DNA of 64,000 bases from Delphinus delphis (lineage: Eukaryota > Chordata > Mammalia > Artiodactyla > Delphinidae): positions 103,155,918 to 103,219,917 of the forward strand of contig NC_082683.1 in assembly GCF_949987515.2 (NCBI RefSeq), in the 5' to 3' direction. Numbering within the stretch: the first letter of the stretch is position 1; each line of letters starts with the position of its first letter. Below, piece after piece: positions 49,401 to 61,290 of this stretch. Both the position numbers and the translations under genes were made by a program. The notes under the pieces were generated by a model that did no database searches, had not been told where the DNA came from, and was given only the letters and a program-made list of their open reading frames with translations.

Positions 49401-49494
49401 TCCCCACTGGTGAGAAGGGAAGACAGGCTGGTGAAGCCTTCACTTTATCTATACAATACTCACCAGTTCCCCACTGGTCCCATCGAACCTGGTG

Positions 49495-49640
49495 TGAGAG
49501 CTGGCAGGACACTGGCCTGGAGGCCAGGAGACCATGTCCTAATCTGGCTTGTGAGGCCATGTTTCTTCAGGTCAGGCACTGGGCCTCGCTAGGCCGCAGT
49601 TTCTTCATCTGCAAAATGCAGATGTTGGACTAGCCCATCC
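49495..49640 (+). repeat. MIR fragment
   Basis: 'gacactggcctggaggccag', 'tgggcctcgctaggccgcag' and 'tttcttcatctgcaaaatgc' match MIR in forward order. Confidence 0.5.
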
Positions 49641-49834
49641 GTAGAGGCCTTAGCCCACGGGTCTAAGCTGAGCCTGATGCCACAGTGACCTTGTGACTCA
49701 GAAAAGCTGTGAAGGACTCGGGTGCTCAGAGGAGGCCTGACATGATGTAGGGCCCTTGCTCATGTCGGTCACAGAAGTGCCCTTGGGACCCTTCTTTGAG
49801 CTCAGCCTTCCCATGAGGAAGGAATGGGCCAACG

Positions 49835-50300
49835 CTACTTAGTAGATGCGTGAGGAGTGCTTGCCCCATGCCAGACTTGGTGCTGGGCACTGGAGATCCA
49901 AGGACAGATGAGAAGCAGTCCCTGCCCTTGAGGAGCTTGTGGACTCCTGGGAAACACTGTATAAAAGCACCCAAGAGTCACACTGTGGCTCATACTAAAA
50001 TGGAGGGGTACAGTGTTAGGGTCTCATTAGAAGGAAGGACTGGGGAAAGCCCTCCAACCTTGGAGCTGGGTCTTACAGGATGAGTCAGTGTGTCTACACG
50101 TGCTCTGGGGACCGGGGAGGCATTGGGAAACCACTGAAAGTTTTTGAGCCGGTGAATGACACCATCAGATTTGCGTTTGAGAAAGATCACTGTGGTCACT
50201 GTGCAGCAGATGGAGGGGCCGAGGTGAGACTGGAAATGAGGAGAGCCACGGCGAGCTCAGCAGCGGTCCAGGTGACACAGGATGAGGGGGCGTTGATGTG
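49835..50300 (+). repeat. Ancient interspersed repeat (L2-like or unassigned family)
   Basis: 'cttggtgctgggcactggag', 'cagtccctgcccttgaggag' and, further on, 'gaatgacaccatcagatttg' with 'gagaaagatcactgtggtca' belong to one common mammalian repeat. I cannot name the family with confidence. Related fragments lie at 44495, 59435 and 63150. Confidence 0.5.
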
Positions 50301-50959
50301 AACTTGGGCGCAGAACAATTACAGAGACCTTTACTAATGTAAGCATCCCCCAAAATAGCTTTATAGAATTTGTTCTGTGGACCCACGGGCATGTGGCACA
50401 CTTGTTTATGTTAATCAGTCATTGTATTTTATCCCCTGGAATGTTCTCACTTGTCTCCATTCTCCCCAAATCAGCTGTCTTCTCTCCCTCACCCGACACC
50501 CCCGCCTCTGAAAGCTCATGACTCCCTCTGAGCCCCACTTCAAGCATAATCAGTCTCCTAGCAAAAGCCAAAGAGAGTGTCTAAGTCACTATTTCTCAGG
50601 GATGTGCTTTCTGGATTATGGGGAGGGCAGTTCTTTGTTGAGGGACTAACCCACGCACTGCAGGACACTTAATGTCCTGGCCTTTGGGGAACTAGATGAC
50701 TGTAGCAGCCCCTAATAATTATGACAGCCAATGTCCCCCTATACTTCCAATCTCCCCTTAGGGGGACAGTACTTGACTGATGACTGTTCATGCTGCCACA
50801 CATGGTCCTGTCTCCCAGACAGCTGCTGTATACAGGTGTGTCCCTTGTCTGCCATCCCCGGAAAGATTGGCTTCCGGAGGCATCATTAATCATCCCAACC
50901 CCTCCAGTCAGGTCAGCTAAGAGGACAGAGTTCCCACCCAACCTGCTTGCATGCCTGAG

Positions 50960-51454
50960 ATATCTTTATTCTACCCTCATATTTGGTTGAATTTAGCTGG
51001 ACATAAACTTCTAGGCTGCAAGTCATATTCCTTTAGAATGTTGAGACATTTTTTCATTGCTTTTTGCCTTCTAGTATTGCTGTTGAGAAGTCTGATGCCA
51101 CACTAGCCCCTTATCCTTTGTATGTGACCTGTTCCCATTACCTGCCCTCTTAGGGTCTTCTCTTCGGAGATTCTGAAATTTCTATTTTATTATTTCTTTT
51201 AAAAAAATGTCCTCATTTTCTCCTCCTGGATTTTGATTATTCAGATGTTGGACCTTCTGGTCTAATTCTCTAATGTTACTGTTTCCCTCTGGTTTTCAAT
51301 CAAATTCTCTGTCTCTGTCTCAATATATATCTATATCTATATATTTTCCTTAACTTTCCGAGTGGTATCCTGAATATCCTGAGCATACTTTCTAAATTTT
51401 CTGTTGAATTAAACATTTTTGCTATCAAGTTTTTAACTTTCAAAGTTTCTTTTT
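50960..51454 (-). mobile_element. Old L1M-type relic, antisense, part 1
   Basis: 'atttagctggacataaactt', 'ttcattgctttttgccttct' and 'gctgttgagaagtctgatgc' fit the antisense pattern found in old L1M copies. It is interrupted by the SINE at 51455. A short (TATATC)n run lies at 51323-51343. Confidence 0.45.
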
Positions 51455-51678
51455 TCTTTTTCTTTTTTTTCTTTTTTTTTTTTTTTGCGGTACGCGGGCC
51501 TCTCACTGTTGTGGCCTCTCCCGTTGCGGAGCACAGGCTCCGGATGAGCAGGCTCAGTGGCCATGGCTCACGGGCCCAGCCGCTCCGCGGCATGTGGGAT
51601 CTTCCCGGACCGGGGCACGAACCCGTGTGCCCTGCATCGGCAGGCGGACTCTCAACCACTGCGCCACCAGGGAAGACC
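51455..51678 (-). mobile_element. CHR-type SINE, short form, reverse
   Basis: A T-rich left end is followed by the CHR body; the promoter end reads CCACCAGGGAAGACC. A near-perfect target duplication, TCAAAGTTTCTTTT and TCAAAGGTTCTTTT, starts at 51440 and 51679. Confidence 0.93.
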
Positions 51679-51692
51679 TCAAAGGTTCTTTT

Positions 51693-52479
51693 CTAATACT
51701 CTTTTTTTTTTTTTTTTAGCTTTCTACTCTATTTCACGGACGCAATAGCTTCTCTTATCACCCCAAGAATAGTATTTATACATTTTGCTGATATTTTCTC
51801 ATGCTTCTTTACTCTCTTTTCTCCAAGTTCCTTTTCTCTGTTTACATATTTTACCCCGTCTTTCATTTAGAGACTTTCTTCAGAAGGTAGAAAACCCTTG
51901 GCTGTTCTTTTTTTGGGGGGAATGAGTCACTTTAATATTAATTAGAAGCTCTAGTCAGTGCACGAGGCATACTTATAGTTTCCAGCCTTCTCTGTAGCGA
52001 GATGGGCAGGTACTCAGCCATGTTTTGTTGGGAGACCCCCAATGTGGATGCTTGTAGGTATTTTCTCTTGAGCTGGTCAGTTTTTCCCAAGAGGAATCTT
52101 TTAGCCATACATATATCTGAAGGCACAAGCCTGACTTACAGTCAAGTGTGTGGACTTTCACCTAATCTTCACTTTCAGAATAGTGTCTCAACCATCCCTT
52201 AGCTAGTGTTGATATCCCCCAATCCAGAGCCTTTTCAATTCAGCTCTGCAGAGTAAACCTCCCATCTTCTACCAATGTCTAATCTGCTTTGTTTCCATCC
52301 AGGGTGTTTTTCATTTCATATACTATAGTTGTCATCTCTGGAAGTTCAATTTGGGTCTTTTTATGTCTTCCACTTCTTTACTTACATATTCAATCTTTCG
52401 TCTTTTTGAAAATATGGAATAGAGTTATCGTAACATTTTTGTACTTTATGTAGTTTTTTTCTAATTAAAAGACTTTTTA
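51693..52479 (-). mobile_element. Probable old L1M-type relic, antisense, part 2
   Basis: The AT-rich segment between two SINEs continues the diverged L1-like DNA, for instance 'ttgtcatctctggaagttca'. No clear open frame. The assignment is by context as much as by sequence. Confidence 0.35.
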
Positions 52480-52826
52480 GGGCTTCCCTGGTGGCACAAT
52501 TGTTAAGATTCCTCCTGCCAATGCAGGGGACACGGGTTCGAGCCCTGGTTTGGTAAGATCCCACATGCTGTGGAGCAACTAAGTCCGTGCACCACAACTA
52601 CTGAGCCTGCACTCTAGAGCCCACAAGCCACAACTACTGAGCCCACATGCTACAACTACTGAAGCCCACGCGCCTAGAGACCATGCTCCGCAGCAAGAGA
52701 AGCCACCGTAATGAGAAGCCCACGCACCGCAACGAAGAGTAGCCCCAGCTCACCACAACTAGAGAAAGCCTGCTCACAGCAATGAAGACCCAATGCAGCC
52801 AAAAATAAATAAATAAATTTAAAAAG
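52480..52826 (+). mobile_element. CHR-type SINE, long form, forward
   Basis: This is the only CHR copy here in forward orientation. It starts GGGCTTCCCTGGTGGC, has an exact B-box GGTTCGAGCCC at 52535-52545 and ends in (AAAT)n and A-rich sequence. The target duplication AAGACTTTTTA flanks it (52469 and 52827). The intact pol III B-box is worth noting, but the copy is not evidence of transcription. Confidence 0.95.
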
Positions 52827-53300
52827 AAGACTTTTTAACAGCAGTTTTAGATTTATAGAAAAAATCAAGCAGAAGGTCCGAAGAGTTTCCATATATCCCC
52901 TCTCTCTCTCTCTCCCCTGCCGTCCCCCACTCATAGTTTCCCTATTATTAGCATCTTGCCTTAGTGTGGCACATTTGTTACAATTGATGAGTCAATATTG
53001 ATAGATTATTAATTATTATTATTAACTAAAGTTCATAGTTTACATGAGGGTTCACTCTCTGTTATACATTCTATGGGTTTTGACAAATGAGTTGCAGGAT
53101 CATATGGTAAGAGTATGTTCAGCTTTGTCATAAGCTGACAAACTGTCTTCTAGACTGGCTGGACCATTTTGCATTGTTACCAGCAATGAATGAGAGCTCC
53201 TGTTGCTTCACATCCTCATTAGATTTTGGCTTTGTCAGTCTTTCATATTTTAGCCATTCTAATAGTATGATAACTTTTTTAATGTTCTTGTCTACTAATC
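52827..53300 (-). mobile_element. Old L1M-type relic, antisense, part 3
   Basis: 'cagcagttttagatttatag', 'aagcagaaggtccgaagagt', 'gtggcacatttgttacaatt', 'aagttcatagtttacatgag' and 'acattctatgggttttgaca' form a well-known antisense L1M series. A (TC)n run at 52898-52916 lies inside it. Confidence 0.65.
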
Positions 53301-54509
53301 CTATCATCTATGTCAGTTCTCCACCTAATGCCCCACAATGTCCCATGGCTGGTGAGAGAAGGAACAGTTCCTGGATCTGTGGAACACCGGGGGTTGTTCC
53401 CTCTAGTCCTTTAGGGTGGTTCTTTCTCCAACCCCGAGTAGTTTTCTCTACTTGTATGTGCTGGTCAGGGCTCAGCTGAAGGTCTGCAGGAGACCCTCTG
53501 CAGATCTCTGGAGTTCCCTCCTTACGCAGTTCCCTCCTCTCTGGTCCTCTGCTCTGCACACTCCCAGATTCCCAGTTCCATTTCCAAAACTCAGCTCCCC
53601 TTGGCTTCCTCCTCCCTACCTCAGAAACCTGCAAACTCTCTCTAGCCAGTGAGCTGAGCCAATCAGAGGGCTCAATTCCTTGGTTTCCCATCTCTCAGGA
53701 ATCACTACCTTTCACTGCCTGACACCCAATGTCTTTCCTTCATTTTGTTTGGTTTCAAGTTTTTTCAGGCAAAATGGTAAGAATGGCTAGAAGTGAAAGC
53801 CTAAAGATTTCTTTTGAATTGAACCAATTATTAATTTAAAAAAATCTTAATTCCTGCCATGTTCAGCATAGGTAGAATCCACAGCAGTGGTCAGGAGAGA
53901 AATAAAATCCACCAAGTACAGCTCTTTAGCTTGTGGTCGGGTTCAGCTTTGTTGGAACCACTCGGGAGGCCCATGTCCTCCACCCACCTCTTCCTCAAGA
54001 ATTGGACCTGCAGCGATGGGAGCCAGTGAATCAGCAGTGGAGGCTGTGCCTGATTTCACCCAAAGGCCAGAAGGCCAGTCTCTGTCTTTGCAAAGTACAG
54101 CAAAGGGATGGGGGTGGGGAGCAATGAAACTATCAGAGAAAGAGATCATAACAGCAATGCTGTTTTGCTGATTAAAAAGCTTCCTCTAACTGGTTGTCGT
54201 TCAGTCTCTTTAAGACACTGGAGGGAGGGGTATTGCTTATTAAGGAATCTATTTTGGCAATTTGAGAAAGATCAAACAAACCCAGTGACTCCCTGGTCCT
54301 TTATCTCTCACCTCAAGTGGCCTTACGGTGCCACACCTCTGGGTTATCCTGTCCCCCAGGCGATGGGAGTGCTGGGCCAGCCGGTTTCTCACATACCCAG
54401 AGATTAGCCCTTGAGTGCCAGCATTTCAAAAAATTTACCTCCTTGACTGAACTATTTCTAAAACTCACTGCATACTTTTCTGCCTTAGTAAGAGTAATAA
54501 AATGACAAC

Positions 54510-54547
54510 ACCAATAATAATAATAGCACAATGAGTTTGGCAGAGTT
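54510..54547 (-). repeat. MIR, left part, reverse (split)
   Basis: 'aataataatagcacaatgag' is the AT-rich 3' terminus of a reverse MIR. The element continues after the SINE at 54758. Confidence 0.45.
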
Positions 54548-54757
54548 GTTTTTTTTTTTTTTTTTGCGGTACACGGGCCTCTCACCATTGTGGCCTCTCC
54601 CATTGTGGAGCACAGGCTCCGGACGCGCAGGCTCAGCGACCATGGCTCACGGGCCCAGCCGTTCCGCGGCATGTGGGATCTTCCCGGACCGGGGCACGAA
54701 CCCGTGTCCCTTGCATCGGCAGGCGGACTCTCAACCACTGCCCCACCAGGGAAGCCC
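54548..54757 (-). mobile_element. CHR-type SINE, short form, reverse
   Basis: T-run, CHR body and promoter end CCACCAGGGAAGCCC are present. The target duplication TTGGCAGAGTT is perfect at 54537-54547 and 54758-54768. The insertion splits a MIR. Confidence 0.95.
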
Positions 54758-54905
54758 TTGGCAGAGTTTTAAGTGCTTTACGTATATTAATTAACATAAC
54801 CCTCACAACAACGCTGTGAGGTATGTACCAGTGTTATCACCATTTTGTAGTTGAGGAAACATACACAGGAGATTCAGTATTTGTCTGAGGCATACAGATC
54901 ACCAA
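54758..54905 (-). repeat. MIR, right part, reverse (split)
   Basis: 'taagtgctttacgtatatta', 'cataaccctcacaacaacgc', 'tcaccattttgtagttgagg' continue the reverse MIR begun at 54510. Confidence 0.65.
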
Positions 54906-55309
54906 ACACAGCTGTATCTGTTCTTGGCAACTCAGCAATATTGCCAGGATCATCTCATATTGGACTGTAGCCATGAATGTAGACACACATATAGAAGGTC
55001 TAGAAGTTTGAGAACTGACCTGGGGTCCCCCAAATGAGGTTCCTAGGGGGCTCAGTGAGGACCCTAGGCATTGGCAGCATTTCCTCTACCTGGGGCCCTG
55101 CAGAGAAACAAGCCATGGGGACGTCCCTAGGAAATGAAGGTCAGGGGACCCTAATGGGGATGGGTGGAGGGGGAACTGGGAACAACATTGTGAGGGAAGA
55201 GTGGAGAGGCGTTGGGAGATAATGAGGCCCGCAGATGGCGGCCACGGTGGGCTTGCCCCGTGCGTGCAGCAGCGTGATGGCTGTTGACACTTCAGTGGAT
55301 TGGATGGGG

Positions 55310-55505
55310 GTCATCAGACCTGGGTTCACCTGTATTGACTCAGTAATCCTGACAGCTACCAAACCTCTCCATGGACTAGTTCCTGCATCAATAAAATGAG
55401 AAAAAATACTTAACATGTAGGGAGGATTGACTCGGATTGACCCAGATAGGTACCTAAAACACTTAACAGAATGCCTGGAATGTAGTAATAACTCAGTAAA
55501 TGGTC
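55310..55505 (+). repeat. MIR
   Basis: 'cagacctgggttcacctgta', 'atggactagttcctgcatca', 'ataaaatgagaaaaaatact' and 'agaatgcctggaatgtagta' are in forward MIR order. Confidence 0.6.
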
Positions 55506-57771
55506 TTAGCTCTTTTTAATAATGAAGTTCTGGAGTGAGTCCGAGATGAACAGTTGCCTTTGGTTACATAATACATCCTGTCCATGACTTTGAATGTAGC
55601 CTTGGAGCCACAATGGGCAAGTTCCTCTGGAGGAAGCTTGTTCTCTGAATGGCAAGTGGCTGGGCTGGTGCTCTGTCTGGCAACCTTCCAGCCCATGTCA
55701 CTACCCTCCTGGGCAGGCTTTCTGAGCACAGCCCCTTCCGTTCTGGCTCCCTGGGCCTCGGCTCTGGGTAGTCATATGACTGGTTCTCACTGTGCTCAGC
55801 TCGCTCTAGCAGGGATCAGGCAGCCTGCAAGGTTAAGGACTCCTATGTCAGCAGCTCTAGAAGCCGGCAGGTCAGAGGGGAGGCCAGAGGTCTTATGCTG
55901 GAGGCTCCTGGAGGCCTAGCAGCGGACAAGTCTAGACAGAGACATTAGACCTGGCAGCACCTGGCTTCGCCCCATGGAATCCAGACTGTAGTGGCTGGAA
56001 CTGGTCTGCAACTCCCTTCTCCTGTGGCCCAGCTGTGCACCCTGCCCAGTGTGGACTGGGGGACTCCACCTCCTAGAAACCCCGCCTTCCCTGGAGAAGA
56101 CCACTGGGTGAGGCAGCATTGCTGAAATTGGCCCACCGACCCCAAGGAAGCAGCATTTTCCTCAGCACAGAAATTGGAGAGAGTGTAGCTGGAAAGAGTG
56201 AGGTGGGGAGCTAGGGAGCAGAAGCCGGGACCTCAGGGCCCAGGGGCCAGGGGCGAAGCCTGAGGATATTTTCTTAGTGAATAATCTGGAAGGGAGTTTT
56301 TTTTTTTAAAAAAAAGAAAAGTAATTTTAGGATTTCTAAATAGTATGTCTATTACTGAAGGGAGAACTGATACCCCAGAGATTTTCTACATTTTTCTTTT
56401 GACATCAAAACCCATTTTTAAAATGAAATCCTTGTGGATGCCCAATAGGTAAAGCAGCTGGAAGGAGGGCAGCTGTGCTGCAGCTGGTCTGGGGCCTAGA
56501 GTCCTGCTCGGGTGCTGACCACTCCCTCAGGAGCCCTGACTCACCTCCACAGAGCCCCCCAAGGACAACACCTTGAAACCCCAATAAAATAAGAGGAAGA
56601 TGAACTGAGGCACCGCCAGAAGAAGCAGAGCCCCATAATAGCCCATGTCCCACTGTACCTCCAACGCCACAGCTCGAAGTTTCAACTCTCAGGAAAATGA
56701 CCTGCTCCACCTAGGAACACCCACTGATTCTGGACTGGTGCATCCTAATAACTGAGCTTTTGAAAAAAGTAATGTTTGAATCAATGAGATGAGAAGATGT
56801 ATACCTCGCTTGTCCTTATGTGTATAACTACCACCCAGTTTAACCAACAAAACCTTGCTGGTCCCTCAGAAGTCCCACCAGAGCTCTGCATTACCTCACT
56901 CTCCCTGCTCCCCAAGGGTGCTGCTCTACTGACCTTTGTGACACTGTTTTTTCCTTTTCCTTATAGTTTTATCACGTGTGTATGTACCTCTAGGTGCTAT
57001 CATTTAGGTTCGCCTGCTTTTGAACTTGATAGAAGTGAATTTCTAATTTCGTTCTTTGAGAACATGTTTCGTTCATTCAACAGGATGTTTGTACGATTCA
57101 ACTATGTTAGTGAATAGAATATTTTCTTTGCAGGGGATTTTGAACATGTCATTTTCATGTCTTTGGACAAGTCATTTACCTTTTTTGAGCCTCAGCTGCC
57201 TCATCACACACTAGGGTTCAGAAATGGTTCAAGAGCTTCGTCCAAATTCCTGTCTTATTGGAGAAGAGATAAGATAAATATAACACAGGGGTCATAAATC
57301 ACTAATGGGATGAGAGAAAAGAGAAGTAAACAAGTTTCTGTGAGGAAAAACCACCTCTTCATTGCACAGGGAAGTGAACATATCTTTGGGAGCAAGGTGA
57401 TTTCAAAAGGAGAGAGAGATTTTCCCATATAATTGGAAATTTTATTTTTAAAATTCCAGAAGTGACTTTCTCACTTCAGCAAGTCAGGAGGACACCTAAT
57501 AACAGACCCTAAGTGGACAGCCCTGATGGATAATAACACCACATCTTCTACCACATTCCTTTTTTTTTTTTTATTAAGTTGTCATATAAAAACTGTGAAA
57601 ATCACATATAGAAATCACAAACACAATTTGTTGGTTCTCTACAGTCACTTGAATTTTGTAGAATGGGAATTTGGCTGTAATGACCACCTTTTACCCACCA
57701 TATTCTGTCTACCCCGGCCTGAATGCTCCAACCTTTTCTGTTGAGCATGACCCCAATACCTCCCATCAGTA

Positions 57772-57786
57772 CCCCCCCCCCCCCCC
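57772..57786 (+). repeat. C15 homopolymer
   Basis: A run of 15 C. Length may be misassembled, since such runs are error-prone. Confidence 0.9.
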
Positions 57787-58156
57787 GCCCATACCTCCTT
57801 TTCCCCATGCATTCAGTCCGGGCGATTGTAAGCTGCTTCTAGTTGTCACAGACCTTTGTTGGATTTGGTGGGAAACCATCATGAATACACAGAACGCCCA
57901 GACTGCCCCCAGACCACATCCTGCGGTCCAGCAGCTCCCTGATGTCCCCACTGAACTCTCCCAGGGTTAACTCGCAATCACTGGAACCCAATGTGATTTT
58001 ATCGTGTATAGATTGTGATAGAATCCCAACAGGTTTTCTGCTGTGTTTGGAGAACGTTTTGGGTAGGAGGAGGTTGGGGGCTGCGTGCACTGGTCTCACT
58101 TAGACTCGTTTTATTGAAACCAGCATAGACATGACAAATTACAACTTTTTTTCTAG

Positions 58157-58355
58157 AGCAGCTCTGTCCAATAGACTGTTTTGCAATGATGGATATGTTC
58201 TCTATCTGCTCTGGGCAATATGGTAGCCGTTTAACACTTGATTAGTCACTTAGCGCAGTAGCCACTTAGCAGCTGTGATTAAGGAGCTGCATTTTTAATT
58301 AATTTCCATTTAAATGGCCACATGTGGCTAGTGGTTCTCTTATTGGACAGTGCGG
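58157..58355. mobile_element. Non-autonomous hAT-type DNA transposon with visible inverted ends
   Basis: Left end GCTCTGTCCAATAGA and right end TTATTGGACAGTGC are inverted copies. Internal 'ggccacatgtggctagtggt' is typical of a common mammalian element. The exact family name is not claimed. Confidence 0.65.
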
Positions 58356-58599
58356 TAATAGAGCATGCCTCTCCTGTATCATCTCTTCTGGGCACTTATT
58401 GAACTTCCATGTTTTCAGTGCAAACAAAACAAATACCTCTCAGTCTCCACTGGCATTTGTCTCATCTCCATTTACCTCTGCAGCCTGGCTTCTGCTCCGC
58501 CAGTGCACAGAAATCTCAGAGATAAGGCCATACATGCTCTCAGTACTGCCAAATCAGTGATCTGACACGGTGATTCTCTTCTCTCTTACCCGCTACCTT

Positions 58600-58700
58600 C
58601 ATTCCTTCATTCAGGATGCTTTTACTGAGTGCCTATGTGCTGACATTTTGGGTGATGATAAGAAAAAGGACACGGTCCCAGTTCCCATGTGCCATGTTAT
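58600..58700. repeat. L2-like fragment
   Basis: 'cattccttcattcaggatgc', then 'tttactgagtgcctatgtgc' is the common 'attcattcattca...tattgagcacctactatgtg' pattern. Confidence 0.4.
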
Positions 58701-59434
58701 GGTCTGTGGTGCTCATTTTATAAATTGGTGACATTGAAACTAATTGGACCACAACTCAGAAATATGTTTTACCTTGCAACCTAGTTCACATATAAGTATG
58801 TAGATATATTCATAACAAAAGTTTCAGGGAAAGATTTTTACCTAAATAACATGCACCAACAGCATATAATCATACAAGGAGCAGTACTAATTGTAGACTT
58901 GACTGAAAATTTACAGGAGGAGGTAGTTACATCACAGCAAATATCTATCCAAATAATATCCAGGACACCCAGTTAAATCTGAATTTCAGATAAACATGCC
59001 CCAAATATTTTTTTTAAACCTTTCAACCCTAACAGCAATGCTGACAACTTCAAATTGAACATCAGAAGTTCTATCCTTGGCCTTTCCCCGACTGGGGGTT
59101 TCTGGTGGCCTGTGTCACCTCTGTGGTCCCCAGCTGCCACATCCCACGGGCTCCTGTGCTCTCCACTGTTCCCTACCTCCACCCTTTGCTCTACTGCAGG
59201 TCAGATTACATATCCCAAACCGTTCTGGCTCTGCGCGCAACAAAAAGGCCCTTCATTCGCCCAGATCTGCTCTCCTGTGAAGGTAGTTCTCCCCACTTAC
59301 ATAAATATCATATGATAGCACTCTTAAAGTGGGCCACTATGGTGACAGCAAGGCCTTGTCTTCTACTCAAGGTGGCTACAGACTCCCTCGCTGGCTGTGG
59401 TGTTCGTGGGGGAGGAGGTGAGCTGCACTGAGCT

Positions 59435-59730
59435 ATGCACGCATTCGGCACGCGTTTATTGCATCCCTGTGACATCATAGGCCCTGGGTGTACAATGATA
59501 AATGAGATGGGGGGCGCTATGTGGCGGGTGAGACCTCAGCACAGGCAGCCACAGGACATGGGTGGAGGGATAGATAGCAAGCTGTGAAATCACACAGCAG
59601 GGGTCAATCTCAGAGGGTTTCATGGAGGAGGTGTCATTTCAGTTAGTCCAGGGATAAGTGGGAGATCACAAGTCAAGAAAAGGGGCAGATATCCTAGGCA
59701 GAGAAAGCATGGATGCAGGAAATGATAGAA
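59435..59730 (+). repeat. Ancient interspersed repeat, same family as 49835
   Basis: 'cgcgtttattgcatccctgt', 'ataggccctgggtgtacaat' and 'catggaggaggtgtcatttc' are in the order of that family, interrupted by unique DNA. Confidence 0.45.
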
Positions 59731-59867
59731 AAGTAGGTATGGGGGACGGTGTGCGGGAGAAGCTAGTGACATGGGCTGGTCCCGTGGGCTTGGGGCACCT
59801 CTGTTGGGTGTACACCCTGCTTACAGCAGAGGAAGCTCACCTCCATTTGTTCAAACAGGCGAAGAGT

Positions 59868-60170
59868 CTGTAAATGTATTCATTTCCTACTGCCGTGTGC
59901 TAAACTGTCGCCAACTTAACACCTTAAGACAACACACATTATTATCTCACAGTTTCTGAGGGTAGGCAATCAGAGCACAGCTCACTTGGGTGCTCTGCCT
60001 CAGGGCATCTGACAAGGTGGCAGTCCAGTCAGGGTGGCCAGGGCCGGTGTCTCATCTGGGGCTGGACTGGGGAGGAAGCCACTTCCAAGCTCACACTGCT
60101 GGTAGAATTCAGTTTCTTGCAGGGTATTGGACTGAGGGCAGTCGAGAGGCAGGTATAGAATTAGGAGAAC
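59868..60170 (+). mobile_element. Probable LTR-class or old transposon relic
   Basis: 'cattatctcac' style text at 59937 ('cattattatctcacagtttc') with 'caagctcacactgctggtag' and 'attggactgagggcagtcga' is a familiar repeat block, which I recall from the ERVL-MaLR (MLT) LTRs. No coding remnant was seen. Family assignment is uncertain. Confidence 0.4.
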
Positions 60171-60384
60171 CAGAGAGTGTGATGTCCCAGGAGCCAAGGC
60201 GGGGGAGAGGGGGCAGTTGGCAGCGTCAGAGGTTGGCATGGATTAGATAATGGACATAGCACATCACTGTGACTGCAGCGGGAGGTGCAGCGACCAGAGG
60301 GGGACAAAGCCCTATTGTACGGGGCTGAACGGCAAATGGGAGGTAAGGACCACCAAGTGCAGATGCTGTCTTTAAAGAAAAGGC

Positions 60385-60590
60385 AGTAAGGCTTAGTAGG
60401 CAAGAGCATGGGCTTGGAATGCTGGCTCCACAGCTCACCAGCTGGGTGGCCTCCAGGCAAACTGCAACCTCTCTGAGTCTTGTTTCTTCGAGGCTACCCA
60501 GGCCCAGAAGAACAAGGGTAATAGCAGCCACCTCATAAGGGTGTCGTGAGATTTAAGTGAACTGTTGCAATAACAGCACATCGAGAAGCA
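60385..60590 (+). repeat. MIR
   Basis: 'ggcaagagcatgggcttgga', 'gctccacagctcaccagctg', 'gcaacctctctgagtcttgt' and 'agggtgtcgtgagatttaag' follow MIR order. Confidence 0.65.
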
Positions 60591-60644
60591 GCTCAGAGCC
60601 TAACTTTCAGTTTCTGCCCCTGCTCCCGTCAGCCTATTCTCCGA

Positions 60645-60905
60645 AAATCTCCTTTTAAAAGTATCTTGCTCCCCAGCCCAAATGTTCTCCCTGGATGTAG
60701 GATAACATTCAAAACCCCCGTGTGGGTTGGCTCCTTTTTATCTCTCCGTCCCCACTGAGTGCCTCTCACACCCTCGAACATGCGAAGCTCCTTCAAACCT
60801 CAGGGCCCGTCCGTGTGGGGTCTCTGCTGCCTGGGACACACCTCCCACCCACCATCACCTGGCTGTCTCCTCTCCAACCACCCTTCAGGTAAGTGATCGC
60901 TTCTT
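60645..60905 (+). repeat. LINE L2 3' region
   Basis: 'taacattcaaaacccccgtg', 'ctccttcaaacctcagggcc' and 'tgctgcctgggacacacctc' fit the L2 order, ending with 'ccaaccacccttcagg'. Confidence 0.5.
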
Positions 60906-61164
60906 TACTCTCACCCTCTGGGGCGGTCCTGTCTCAAAAGACAGAGCTGTACATTCATGCCTTTGCTCTGAGGTCAGAAACAGGGCTAGGAAGGGAAAAT
61001 GACCTAAATGACTCTCCAGGTGTCCAGCTATTTGCATCTTCACAGTCTAAGGGGCTAAGAAAAACTAGGTCTCGTCACTAGAAACTTGGTGGCGTGCAGG
61101 TGCAGCTTTCAAGACAACCGGAGAGTGGTGACGTGTGTTGATGCTGCAGGCACACGATGCCTAA

Positions 61165-61290
61165 ATGGGCTCACCCGGAGCTCATTTAACCCCTAAGGCA
61201 ATTCTGTATGGGAGTGTTTACAGATGACTAAACTGTAGACATGCAAAGGGACCTGTCCCCGGGCTTGCAGCTGTTATGGGCAGGTGTGGG
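61165..61290 (-). repeat. MIR fragment, reverse
   Basis: 'gagctcatttaacccctaag' and 'gtttacagatgactaaactg' fit a reverse MIR 3' part. Confidence 0.45.

Noticed and set aside
52480..52560. tRNA gene-like A and B boxes
   Set aside because: They belong to the tRNA-derived head of a CHR SINE, continuous with the SINE body and A-tail. Not a functional tRNA.
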